This document shows, piece after piece, positions 10,801 through 22,496 of a DNA stretch of 64,000 nucleotides. The number at the start of each line of letters is the position of its first letter. Position 1 is the first letter of the stretch. The position numbers and the translations under genes were made by a program. The notes beneath the pieces were generated by a model. It saw only the letters and a list, made by a program, of their open reading frames with translations. It searched no databases and had not been told where the DNA came from. Source of the stretch: Circinella umbellata (lineage: Eukaryota; Mucoromycota; Mucoromycetes; Mucorales; Lichtheimiaceae); the NCBI GenBank assembly GCA_025093555.1, contig JAIWNF010000106.1, positions 1 through 64,000 on the forward strand, given 5' to 3'.

Positions 10801-13800
10801 TTACAAACCTCCATTTGCCATAGGTTCACCAACCCATAATCCAGCGTCAAAAAATGCCAGAGAACGACCCAAATGACCAGCAGATTGTTGACCATCCATT
10901 TGATAAACAAGGTGCTCTTTTAAATCCACACGTTGACTTGTCATCTTTTGTAATTCGACCCAATCATACACTCGGACTGTACCTGCTTGCCATAATCGTA
11001 CCAAACCTTTTTTTGTTTCCTATATATATATATATATATATAACATTTATGAAAAGTCACAACAAAAAAGAACATCGATTCAAATTTCCTCACTTTCTCT
11101 CAAACCATTCTTTCCTTGAGTTTCTTTTTTTTTATATACCTCAGATGGACTTGAAATAGCCAATAATTGATGAGATTTATTCAACATAACCATACTTCCA
11201 AAATGTTGAAATTTTGATTTTCCATCCATAGTCCAAGAAAGTGATAACCAAGGTTTTATTTGGAATGCATAAACACGACCTGCTCGTATGATATTTTTGT
11301 CCACATTATAACCTGGTGCACCCACAAGTAATAATGAAATGTGGGAAGAAGAGGATGGTGAAGAGAATTCGAATGAAGTACCAAAATGTTCAAAAGATGT
11401 TGGGATAGTACTATAAATCGATATATCGGCTCGATTTATATTACTTGATTGTTGCTGATAATCGTTACTACCAAGAAAAACATGGACAGCACCAGCCTAT
11501 TTAAGAAGAAAAAGATGATAGGAAAATAAATAATGATTAGTACTAGTGACCAAAAGAAAAAAAAAGAAAGAAAAAACTCAATCAAAATTACTTGTTGTTT
11601 TCCAGCCACAGTACAATAAGGACAACCAACTACTAAATCTTTATGACCATCTTGATTCATATCTAATCCAGCAATCACAAATCCATAACCTTCGGTGTGT
11701 GGTAATTGAATTTTTACGTCTGGTTTTGATCCAATCCCCGTATGCTTTCGTCCAAAAAATATATCGATACGGCCTTGGTTGTCGTTTGAAAAAGGTGAAG
11801 CTATTGCAAGATCATCAATACCATCCTGATTCAAATCTACAGTAGCCATAGACCAACCAAATCTTCCTCTTTTATCTGGACCTGCCAAAACAACGCGAGA
11901 AGCATCACGAATATCATCCACTTCATCTGTAAGACTATCATGGACATCGGATGATGGCTGTTGCCGTTTGTAGTTCAGCAATGTATTTGTTCCATTCAAA
12001 ACAAAAACGGTACCTGACATGAGTTGTTGTGTAGATTGACCATGGTAAGGTGCAGATATAATTAATTCATATTCGCCATCACCATCAAAATCACCGATCG
12101 TTGTTGCGTGACCAAGACCTGCTGAGGATTCAGGTAATGATAATGTTATTGCCGTCCCTGTTCTCGGTTGTTGTGGATTATTATTTTTTTCTTGTCCAAA
12201 ATCAGTACATATGTTACGACGGCTTTTCCGATTCTCAAAATATCGCTGTGTAACAATGGAGGGTAACTGGATGTTAAATAAATTTTTTTGAATTAAAGAT
12301 TGTTGCTGTTGTTGTTGTTGTTGTTTTTGTTGAGTAGTCCTGCTAACAATTGGATATGTATCGTATGATAATGATTCATCTGATTTAAATAATAGTGATG
12401 AGGAGGAGGAGGATTTGGGTATAAATGATAGAGTGAGAACACCATTTTCGGCATCAAAAGATTTTGTCACGGATTCATTCATCATATGTTGAATACCATC
12501 TAACTTTTTCATTCTTGCTTCTGCACTTTGCATTCTATAATCATGATATATTTTTTTGTGGATATTACTATCTTCAAAATAGGATCCACATAATAATCCA
12601 TCATTGTTATTTTCGAATGCATTGATCATATCCATATGACACTCAGCCACACTCGCTGACATATCTTGTAGACCTATCATATGTAACGCGTAACCCCCCC
12701 CCCGGGCGGAAATGATGGAATGTTTTTTAATCAAATATTTGATAGAAGAGTAAGAAATTAGAAACATCAGTTTTTGTTTTTTACCTCCTTTATAATAATC
12801 TACCAACTCTTTGATTAAAAATGGACTTTTAGAACCATAATAACTAAAAAGGAATCGACCCAATTCTAAATCAATTCTAGAAGCAGCAAAAGCTGATGTC
12901 ATACAATAAATAAGATGATCAGAAGAAGGTATTTTTTGTTGATTATCGTGCTGTTGATAAAGTCTTGTATAAATATGAACAATATCTTGAACTGGAACAT
13001 GCCATGTAGCATTAATATAATCCAATGTAGAAGAGTGTTGTAATGTAAATTCAGCACCTGTATCTGCGGCCATATGAGCTTTCGCATAATCCCCATCAAA
13101 ATCCATTTGAGCCATAGCTTCTATAAAATAATTTTTAAGACCTTGTAAACTATGCCAACGAACATCGGCAACATCATGCGACATGATCGCAAATAAAAAT
13201 GATACGAGACCCTATTATTTGTCTGATTAATTGTCCTTCCTTTTCGTGTTTTGCTGCTTAAATTTTTGTGGTCATATATTTTTATTTTTATTTTATTTTA
13301 CCTCTACATGTGGGTCTTTACTTGAACGTGGAGAAGGATAGGTTTCTTTAATATAATCTATCGCAGTATGTATAAATGGGGCCCAATGTGCTAATAATAA
13401 TATTTGAAAATTAATCATCTTTCTTTTATTTGTTTTTGATGTGATAAGTTACCATCTTCTGATTGTTGGTTATAGCCTAAGCATTGATATCCCCTATAAA
13501 ACAAACAAACAAACAAACAAATAATTTCATTGTTATGGGCGTTCGAAAAAAAAAAAAAAGAGGTGCGGCGGTGGCGGCGTTAAATAGGAAAATAAATAAA
13601 AAGTTACCAGTCCGGAAAAAATGAACCCGCTTGAACAAAACCTTGAGATCGTTCCATCATTGATTTATAAGACGATTGAATGTCAGTAACAGGTTCAAAA
13701 AGACCTAATGACCTATAGGTTACTTCTGTATGAATCGTACTTTATGAAAAATACAATAAAATAAAGTAAAACGTTGGTATGCTTTTTTTTTCATTCTCTT

Positions 13801-13917
13801 TAAAGTAAACAATATTTCAATATCCAATAACCGAAAATAATATATAACGACATACATGCCACATGCTAGAGTCAATGGAATGAAGAATGAAGAACATAAT
13901 GTAATAAATGGTATCAT
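10801..13917 (-). CDS. GPLD1: Secreted GPI-specific phospholipase D-like protein (Zn-PLC domain + FG-GAP repeats)
   Basis: Eight exons (13917-13856, 13739-13608, 13493-13453, 13390-13302, 13211-12785, 12673-11592, 11496-11140, 11019-10801) give 802 aa with all phases consistent. Residues 1-18 are a signal peptide (MIPFITLCSSFFIPLTLA), followed at once by CGITIHTEV, the start of the zinc-dependent phospholipase C-type domain. Further family marks are QAGSFFPDW, HWAPFIHTAIDYI, and SHDVADVRWHSL with the metal-binding H..AD..WH pattern. The C-terminal half carries FG-GAP/integrin-type repeats with Ca-binding DxDxDG loops (DFDGDGEYE, DLNQDGIDD, DMNQDGHKD). The animal enzyme cleaves the phosphodiester of GPI anchors; acting outside the cell on GPI proteins is inferred. 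A poly-Gln run sits between the domains. Confidence 0.88.
12674..12784 (-). other. Stop-free 111-bp intron in the GPLD-like gene
   Basis: The donor GTAAAAAAC and acceptor ATGATAG bound 111 bp, a multiple of three with no stop in the host frame. Splicing restores the conserved KGG-LQDMSASV junction, so removal is the main form. The intron holds a C10 run followed by GGGCGG (about 12694-12709), strikingly GC-rich for this DNA. If retained, it would add 37 residues. Confidence 0.6.
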
Positions 13918-15863
13918 GGAGTGAGAATGGAAGAAGGAGAAAGTGTTAGGGGTTTGTGCAATAAGTTAATATTAAAATAAAGAAAGAGGGAGGAGAGGAA
14001 CAAAAAAAAAAAGTGATGGGATTCCTTTTGTCTTAAACTACCCATGAAAGGTATAAGGTAATATTTTTGATAGACTAACTTAAGATGATGATGCAACAAC
14101 GACGAGTGAATCTTTCTGTAAAACTGGGCTTGGGGTCAGTTATAATAGTATGTTATCTAAAACATTTAACACCTGACGTGGGAATCCCCAGCACTTTACA
14201 CTGTCAGATTATCCTAATAACAAATGTCAATTGAACCGCTATAAAACTATGTACGTACACTTGTTTATTCATTTATTTTGAAAAGAAATTGTATAATGTC
14301 AAATAATAGTTTGATGGTTTATTTTTTTTTTGGAAGCATTGGTGTTTGAGAGATAATACGGGATGGGGGATTTTTTTTTTGGGGGGGGAGGGTTGTTAGT
14401 GCGGAGGATTAGAGATCATTGATTGCAAAAAAAAAAAGATGACTGCATCATGATTGCGTGAGTCTTTTTACTTCAAAAAAGAATGATGTTAACCACTGAT
14501 CATTTCATTTTCATTTTCATTATTTACTTAATTTTATGTAGCATGTTACTTTTAGATATAGAATAATACATTATATTGTGGAAGATGATATATATTTATC
14601 ACTAAATTTTTATGGGGTCAATCTTTATTTTTCTTTCTGAAGATATAAATCATGAAACTTGGTCTTGCCCTTAAAAAGGAGAATCCAGGAACATTTAATT
14701 ATTATTTTTTTTACTCAGCGTTTCTTATGTACATATTACATGTACATACATCGTTATCATTATCCATTTACTCTTTTCATTATACAAAAATAAAGAAACC
14801 TATTCTAATTATTATATTATATTCAGGAATTAAGGCTTTTTCGATGAGGTACTTAATTTGTTAGCGAATTGAAAAATTAAAGCACATACGTATAAATAAA
14901 AAGAAAGTTTCTTTGATGTGGTGACAATCTATATATTAGATTATATAATAATATTGGATAGCGTGATGTCTAGCCTATTTCACATGAAGAAACAACTTTA
15001 TCTAGGACCATTCCCCCTATTAAATATCATATAAAACATCACAGTGTGATGTACATTCCAAATGGATTATATGCAGAACCAGAATTATCAAAAGCGCGGT
15101 AACCAAAATGACGAAAGCTACAATGCATCCCTTATTTATATACTATGGTTATATATAATTCAAAAATACTCGCAAGTGAACGAGAACATAATTATATTAA
15201 AGTAGTGAACAAACTATCAGTATTCTTGTTTTCGTTATACCGTAAAATATACGTGAATGAATGCCTATCTTTCTATATAAAAAGTCGCCCGAAAAAATAA
15301 AATGAAAGAATACTGGTCATGTCAATCTAACCCCCTCCCTTCATTACATTGGCAAATTGGCAAAGCTTTGTTTATTGTTTTTCATATTCTATTTTTGGAA
15401 TAAAGTTTAGGAGAATGGATGACGACTGTATTTCTCTATCTTTCGCAAGACCGATAATTGGGGAGGAATGAGTAAAAACAAAAAACAAAAAAAGGGGGGA
15501 GATGGGGGAGTTGTATATTATAATAACATATTCTTTCGTATATTTTCTGTTATGGGTATTGTCGATCATACACATTATTGTTTTTATATAATATCCACAA
15601 GGATCTTTTTTATTACGTAAATAAATGATGGACAATTACTAGAATAATAATGTATGATATATATTAAAGATTATTGTAGCAGCTGTTGGCAACATTATAA
15701 ATCAGGGATTTTACATGCAGATTACTTGGGGATAAATTTCAGTAAGAAGAATGAACACTGACTTAAAATATATTACTACACATACAAACATCTCTTTTTT
15801 TTTTCTTTTGCTGTATAGATACTGATGATAGTATATTCTGATGTCAAATAATAATATAAAACA

Positions 15864-15899
<36 letters not shown>

Positions 15900-16774
15900 C
15901 ACTATAATAAATTGAGAAATATTAATAACGTTTTATTAAATGCATAACAACAAATTTTTTAACATTTCGCCTTTATTGGGGAGAGAGATGAGGAGTTGAA
16001 AAAATAATAATAATACGCAGGAGCCTGATAACGAACAATTTATATATGTAGTAATGTAGAGTGTAATATTTTATGTATCTATTAAACCTCCTCTTTTTTT
16101 TAAGCCCTTCCATTGAAAGTCAAGAATGTTAGGGGACATAAGAGAGAAGAAATTAATTTGATTTCTATTAGCTTTTGGTAATGATACACGCTTCTAGTAA
16201 GGTTTCTTTCCTTCTTCCATAACCTGTGATTTTTTCGAATAGAAAAGTTGATAATATAATAAGAAATAAAAATAAAGATATTTTGTATTTATAGTGAGAC
16301 GTAAGTCTTTTTATATGTTTTTGATTTGAATATTCCTGTTCCTCTTGGTAAGATATATTTTTATATTAGGTATATTAAAGTGTATATTATTACGTACATA
16401 TAAAGTTTTTTCTGTGGCTAATATTATCCGAGTATTAAGGTGTTTTTAAGAAAGCAAACAATGCGAGTCTGTTTTTTACACTTTATATGTGTCAGTTGCT
16501 ATTGTAATTATCTTATAAGAGTGAAAAAGTCTTTTATACCGATATGCTTCCATCTCCCCCCCCCCTTTTCACTTTAAGTCTCCTTTTCCTAAGATTTCAT
16601 ATTTGATAGCTTTATTTTTTATATATAAAAACTTGATTTTATTTTGTAATCATGGTCTTTTTCATTTTATTTTGTTTCCCTCTTTTATATATTTATTTAC
16701 TTTTTTAACTAAATAATAATAATATATAACATATTAAAACACTATTGTAGATTTTTCAGAAAAAAATTAAAAAC
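13918..16774. other. Intergenic, divergent promoters of GPLD-like and GH47 genes
   Basis: Almost 2.9 kb with no supported gene. It holds many homopolymers (T at 15866-15894, G-rich near 14380, C7-9 near 16556), TA-rich stretches and short chance frames. Nothing conserved was recognised. Confidence 0.5.
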
Positions 16775-19223
16775 ATGAAGTCCAATTCTGTTTGGGTATT
16801 ACTATCCATTCTCATCTTTAATTTAATAACGACGACAGTTGTCATAGCAGCACCACCACAAACTACAACACAAAATAGCAAAGATATCGATGGAACAAAA
16901 TCAACCAGCGCTAGTAAGGTCGCGAAAAATGTTCATCTTCCAGGATGCGCACCCAAGAATAAACGAGCATTAGCAGTGATAGAAAATTTTAAGCATGCTT
17001 ATGGAGGTTATGTTAAATATGCTTGGGAAAATGATGAATTGAAACCAGTTACCAATAAACCATCGAATTCTCGGTAAGTATTTTTTGTTTGTTTTCTATT
17101 TTATCTACATATCATTGAGGAGACAAGTGGACATGGAAGAAGAAAAAGAAAAAACAAGATACTAACAAGTTTTGTCATACTTACATGGAATAATAACATA
17201 ATAGTAATCAATGGGGAGGTAAATAATTCAAAGTACACTTTCAATTATTAATTACGTCAACACGTTTAAAAAAAACATTTACTGATTGCCATTTTTTTAT
17301 ATAAAATTATATTAGCTACCATCATTGATGCTCTTGGTACTATGATCATTATGGGTCTCGAAGAAGAATACCAACAAGCTTTAACCTTTGTTGAAAAACT
17401 CAATTTCCATAAATCCAATGGAGCATCTAAAGGATTTGAAACTAATATTCGCTACTTGGGTGGTCTCTTATCTGCTTATGATTTAAGAGGAGATGAGATT
17501 TTACTCACCAAGGCTATTGAATTAGCTGACGGTGTTTTGATGCCATTGTTTGATACCCCAACGGGGGCTCCTTATACATACTTTAACGTCATTAATGATA
17601 TGGCAGAAGTTACTGAAACCATTAACTTGGCAGAATTTGGTACTTACACAGTCGAATTCACTCGATTATCCCAAATTACGGGTGATTTGAAATATGTTAA
17701 TGCTGCTAATGGTATTGTTGATAAGGCAATTGCTCAACCAAGTCGAATGCCAGGTTTATATCCCAACGATTGGACCGTAGATCCTTTCAAACCTTTAGAT
17801 GATGGTAAGCTGTTGCTATTGTTTTCTGGCATAGGATATTCCAAAAAAAAAAAAACATTTTGCTTACCAGTTACTAAATTTTCTTTTATTTATTATGATA
17901 CTAGCAATTGTTAATGTGGGAGCTGGTGGTGATAGTTTTTATGAATATTTAATCAAAAATTATATTCTTTCCGAAAAACAAGATGAAAAAGTCTTAGAAG
18001 CTTGGGTGAATGCTGTGAATAGTATTGAAAAATACTTATTATCACCCACTCAAGAAGATCCCAATGTACAATTTGTTGCTACTATCACAAATATGACTGT
18101 CAAGTATCAATCCGACGAATTGGTAAGTTTGAAAAAAAAAATATTATGTATAAATTTTAAGCGATACCAAAAAAAAAGGCACAAATGAAAAAACTCATGT
18201 TTATATCTCTATTTATATATATATCAAAATCACAATGTATAGATCTGTTTCTGGCCTGGAAATATTCTTCTTGGTATTAGTCAAATGTCAGGTGATACAA
18301 CCCGTCAACAAAAATTCGCACAAACATTTATGAACTCATGTCTTGAAACTTGGTTTCAAACCGAAACGGGTCTTGCACCCGAAATTTGGTCATGGAATCC
18401 AAAAACATTAGCAACTCAAAAGAATACAAAAGATGAACCTAATGGTAGTAGTGATATTTGGAGTCACATTAAAGATGCCATTGGCGGAAATCTCAAGAAA
18501 AGAAATAATAATCGTAGAAGTGAAACACAAAAGAAACGAGCTGTTTCTGATCCTGATAATAGTGAATACAATGCTGAAAAAAGCAAAAGACCATTTACAA
18601 TTAGAAGTTCCGTTTATGGTTTACGTCCAGGTACAACATAGAACAATAGACAACACGTTTTAGTGATTATTTTAATTATCTGTCTGTAGCTACTGTTACT
18701 AATTAGCTGTTCTATATTTTTGTCTTTGTATATATAGAAACAATTGAAAGTGTGTTTTATTATGATCGTATTGTTGGTGGAACTGCAGAAGATCCTGAAT
18801 ATTACAAGGTACTTATAATATGGATGTATTATTATTAATTTATAACGGAATACTAATACTAAATAATTATCCCTTACATAGACTGTCGGATGGAAAATCT
18901 TTCAATCAATTGAAAAATATACCAAGACTGAATCAGGTTATAGTATTATCAAAGATGTTGATGATGCATCATCGACCGCCAAGTTAGATTTCCAAGAAAG
19001 GTATAAAAGTTCCACTTTCGGAAGAGGAATTATATGTAACATGTGAAAAAAAACAGAATTACTTACATCCATCATTTTAAATTTTAGCTTTTATTTTGCT
19101 GAAACACTCAAGTATCTTTATTTATTATTTTCTGATGATTCATGCATGTCATTGAATGACTATGTGTATACAACAGAAGCTCATCCACTCAAGTTACCAC
19201 GCTCTCTCCAAGTTCAAAAGTAA
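16775..19223 (+). CDS. GH47 alpha-1,2-mannosidase (class I)
   Basis: Eight exons (16775-17073, 17205-17218, 17316-17804, 17905-18122, 18243-18630, 18738-18808, 18882-19000, 19088-19223) give 577 aa. An N-terminal hydrophobic segment ([18 protein letters not shown]) acts as a signal peptide or anchor. GH47 marks in order are [70 protein letters not shown] and the C-terminal Ca-binding TEAHPL. The enzyme trims alpha-1,2-linked mannose from N-glycans in the ER/Golgi or, if secreted, from outside glycans. Exon 2 is only 14 nt, yet it is needed to make the invariant WGAT join. A basic, low-complexity insertion ([14 protein letters not shown]) in exon 5 is unlike the core family. The gene is convergent with MIOX. 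Confidence 0.9.
17205..17218 (+). other. 14-nt microexon of the GH47 gene
   Basis: Flanked by ATAATAG and GTAAAT, it supplies the residues N-Q-W-G between exons 1 and 3. Direct joining of the outer exons gives an immediate stop, whereas including it gives the GH47 motif WGATIIDAL. Confidence 0.8.
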
Positions 19224-19575
19224 ATGAACGGATACGCCGTTGAAGAAAGATAAAAAGAAAAAGACAACAAATTATTGTACCATCAATAATAATAATCAAC
19301 AACAGCATTTATTCATATAAACCCTCATATTATTCATGCATACATAGAAAGTGACGCAATAATTCAATTCATTCCGCACCCCTCCCTTTTTTTTTATCTG
19401 TTTTTGTTATTACGTAAATAATAATAAGCAATAATAAACCTGAACGACGAGTGAATCGATACATATTATAATTATAATAACATCTTAACAAATACATTTA
19501 TATTTATACGTATATATACAATAAAGGGAGAGTGGAAAAAAAACAAGATTATATAACTATAGAATCATAACTAGA
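19224..19575. other. Intergenic between convergent GH47 and MIOX genes
   Basis: AT-rich 3' flank shared by two convergent genes; no other signal is seen. Confidence 0.6.
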
Positions 19576-20536
19576 TTACCAACGGATTTTTTCTGGGAAA
19601 AACTCAGCGATTAATTCTTGATAATATGGCTTCAATTCCTCTGGATTAGGTTCTTTTTCAGCCTTGGAATAAAGATCATATTGGTTGAACGTCTTGACCC
19701 ATTTCATCATTTTCACGTCATGTTCATTCAACAGCCAGTCATAACTTCCTTCTGTATGGCACGAATAGAAAGAATGGTGACGAATAATATATAATGCTTC
19801 AACTGGTAAATAATCCTTGCATACCATAGCCATATATTCATCGTGACCAAAACTTAAATGAACTTGTTCCAATCCACAATGAGGTTCATAAATACCATAT
19901 TTTGTTGAATAGACTGGATGATTATAATCGGGATTATTGACAAAGTATTCTGGATGAACAATTTTATTTGAGAATTGACATCCAACTGGGAAAGTATCAC
20001 CAACAACCTGTTTTTTTTTTTAGAATATTAATCAAAAACAGTAGTATTTATAGATAAAACAAACAAATATGCAAAATAATAATAATAATACGTACATTCC
20101 ATTGTTCTTCACCTTCAAAATACAAGTATTTACCCAAGTCATGAATCAATGCAACCAAAATCATCCAACGTGGTTGACCATCCCGTCGAGCAGCTTCTGC
20201 GGATTGTAATGCATGAACTGTTTGTGGCATTTGAATATCCGGATCTGAATCATCCACCAATCCATTTAATATTTCTAATACTTCCCAAACACCCAAATAA
20301 GCCTTGTCCAATTTATGATATTTTTCTTTCATAGCTAAAACATGATCCAAACTTTGTTTTTCATGATTTTCCTTGTAAAAAGCGGCGACTGTTGGTTGTG
20401 TTTCTAATGCATTACTATAATCTCGAAAAGCAGCTGTTTCCTTAGATGATTTGTTTTCACCATATTTTGATACAATATATTCCTCCCATGCTTCAGTAAC
20501 GCGAGCTGCTTCTCCAATTTGTGAAAGATCTTTCAT
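19576..20536 (-). CDS. MIOX: Myo-inositol oxygenase
   Basis: Two exons, 20536-20096 and 20007-19576, give 290 aa, the usual size of the family (human about 285). The enzyme is a non-haem di-iron oxygenase (HD-domain fold) that splits myo-inositol to D-glucuronate in the cytosol, the entry step of inositol breakdown. Diagnostic segments are [16 protein letters not shown], the HALQSAE helix, LIHDLGK (His-Asp metal pair), [29 protein letters not shown] and [17 protein letters not shown]. The metal-binding histidines and aspartates all appear present. The start is the only upstream ATG in frame. Confidence 0.95.
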
Positions 20537-21927
20537 GGTAATAATAAAAAAAATGTAAGTTTAAATATACTATTAAATATTAAAGAGTAGAAAGAGAAAG
20601 AAAAAAAATGAGTGGATTACCTTCTAGTCTTTTTATATCAAAAAAAAAAAGCAAGTCTGGGAAAAATAGGACTCTTTTTAATTTGTTGTTCTAATAATCA
20701 TACTTATTATTACCACTTGACACCTTTATTCGCATGAGTTATAATTACTTTTTCAAAACAAAATACACTAATTTAAAGTTTTGTTATTCATCACGTCAAA
20801 CCACAAAAAAAAAAAATAGGGGTTACCTATTTTGTTTTGTTATATCCAATTATCATCCACCGGATATTATTGACTTCAGTATTTTACTGTATGCTTTACC
20901 ATTAAAGGAACCTTGTAAGAGTGTGTGAGAAAAGGGATCGGAGGTGATACCGATTTTTTAGCGTCATGCAAATTTTTTATGGTGACACATGAAAAAGGAA
21001 AATAAAAAAATAGGCGATACGCTAAGCCGAATTTGGGTCATGTTATCCAAGCATTCTGTTGCTAATAAGCTTATTACTATTACACTGATACTCAGTAACC
21101 AATTATATCAAATTCTGTTTTTCAGATCTTCTTAGAGTACTAAACATTGATAATCATAATAATAGAATAATGTCATTCATAGCATGACAAGAAAAAAAAA
21201 TCGATTTATCTTGATAATCATTTTACAGTGATGTAAAGGGGTCTAAATCATGATGCACTTTATGTTTCGGAACGGCTATAACTATAAGTGTGTAATGTAT
21301 GTTTGCTCATATGATTTCTTTTTATTCATGACCATTGTCAATGACCTTTGGTTAGATTATATCATGAGAACAAGAAAGTACGTAAAAGCAAATAAAAATA
21401 TTTTTCACTCTATCCTTCACAATTTATTCATGCAAATAACGACGGCTAAATAGTAGTGTCAAGCTAGATGTCAATTGTATATAGCAAAAAAAGATAGCAA
21501 TGAAAAATGTGACTAATGCATTGATGTTTTTTCTTCGCAATACATAACAACATATTATACTAGATACAAATGACCAGACAAGCTTATTTACTATTAGAAA
21601 GAAAATCAAATCAAGAAAATAAACTATTCTTTACTCACACTGTACGTAAATATATCATAATTCAAATTAACACATGTACGTTTTTATTTATTTTATAATA
21701 TTAGCAATCTGTATAAACGAATTCCATAGCAAGTATATAAAAGCGTATGCTATTATCATTATGTTCTTAAATGCTTTTGTAAAATACAGAACGGATTCTT
21801 TTTAAGAATCACAAAAAATAATGGTTTTTCAATCAACTCATAATTGACACATCCCCCCCCCCAAAAAAAAAAAAAACTTTCTTTTTTTTTTGTCATGAAT
21901 ATATGATGACAGTTGCTTTAAATATAT
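20537..21927. other. Intergenic 5' of MIOX
   Basis: AT-rich, with poly-A/T and a C9A13 junction near 21854. Short frames at 20734-20928 and 21250-21453 show no family resemblance. No gene is supported. Confidence 0.5.
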
Positions 21928-22167
21928 CTATACATTTATATATGAAAAGTCAAAAACAGTTTCTATTGAAGATAAAAAAAAAGATGTTACTCTGTCACCG
22001 CTCGCTATAACAATATACCCTGGGAGACCAAAAAAGTATGGTACTATTGAATTATCGTTATACGTAACAAATTCTTGATCTGCACTATAATGATCAGGTA
22101 AAATTCTATCCATATTTATGTAATTGGCCTCATTCATATCTACATGACCCGCAAAAGTAAGAATGCT
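21928..22167 (-). CDS. Possible exon of an unidentified gene
   Basis: The frame is open from a good 3' splice site (TTCTAG, exon from 22167) to the stop at 21928, with about 79 codons of normal composition (FAGHVDMNEANYINMDRI, FFGLPGYIVIASGDRV). No family is recognised. It could be a 3' exon of the same broken minus-strand gene as 23373-23673, with the left arm of the foldback repeat between them. Confidence 0.3.
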   Translation of the reverse strand, partial: SILTFAGHVDMNEANYINMDRILPDHYSADQEFVTYNDNSIVPYFFGLPGYIVIASGDRVTSFFLSSIETVFDFSYINV

Positions 22168-22496
22168 CTAGAACATTATATTGCACATACTGTAAATAAG
22201 CTATAAAAATAGGGTAGTTCTACCTGTGCGATTTTTTTTCTTGCGGGTTTTTAGCTGTAGTGGTACAGCGCCAACAGCCATAGCCAATCCTCTTGTGATA
22301 TTAATAGTACGACTTTTTTTTTCTATCATAACTCCTTAAGAATGATATTCGCTTTAATAAAATTTTGCACGCTTGAAACCATTATACGTAATAAAATAAT
22401 ATATATAAAATATATCAACTTTTACTGCTAATTAGTATCAATTTGCTCGAATATTAACATAAAAGAGAGGTTATATCATACTTTTGGATTATATGC

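Noticed and set aside
10268..10839. Plus-strand frames of 65 and 120 codons
   Set aside because: The first reads from a non-ATG codon and both pass through homopolymers or the (CA)n(TA)n microsatellite; they overlap the 3' flank of the GPLD-like gene.
11546..11845. 99-codon plus-strand frame
   Set aside because: Lies antisense within an exon/intron of the GPLD-like gene whose protein family is clear.
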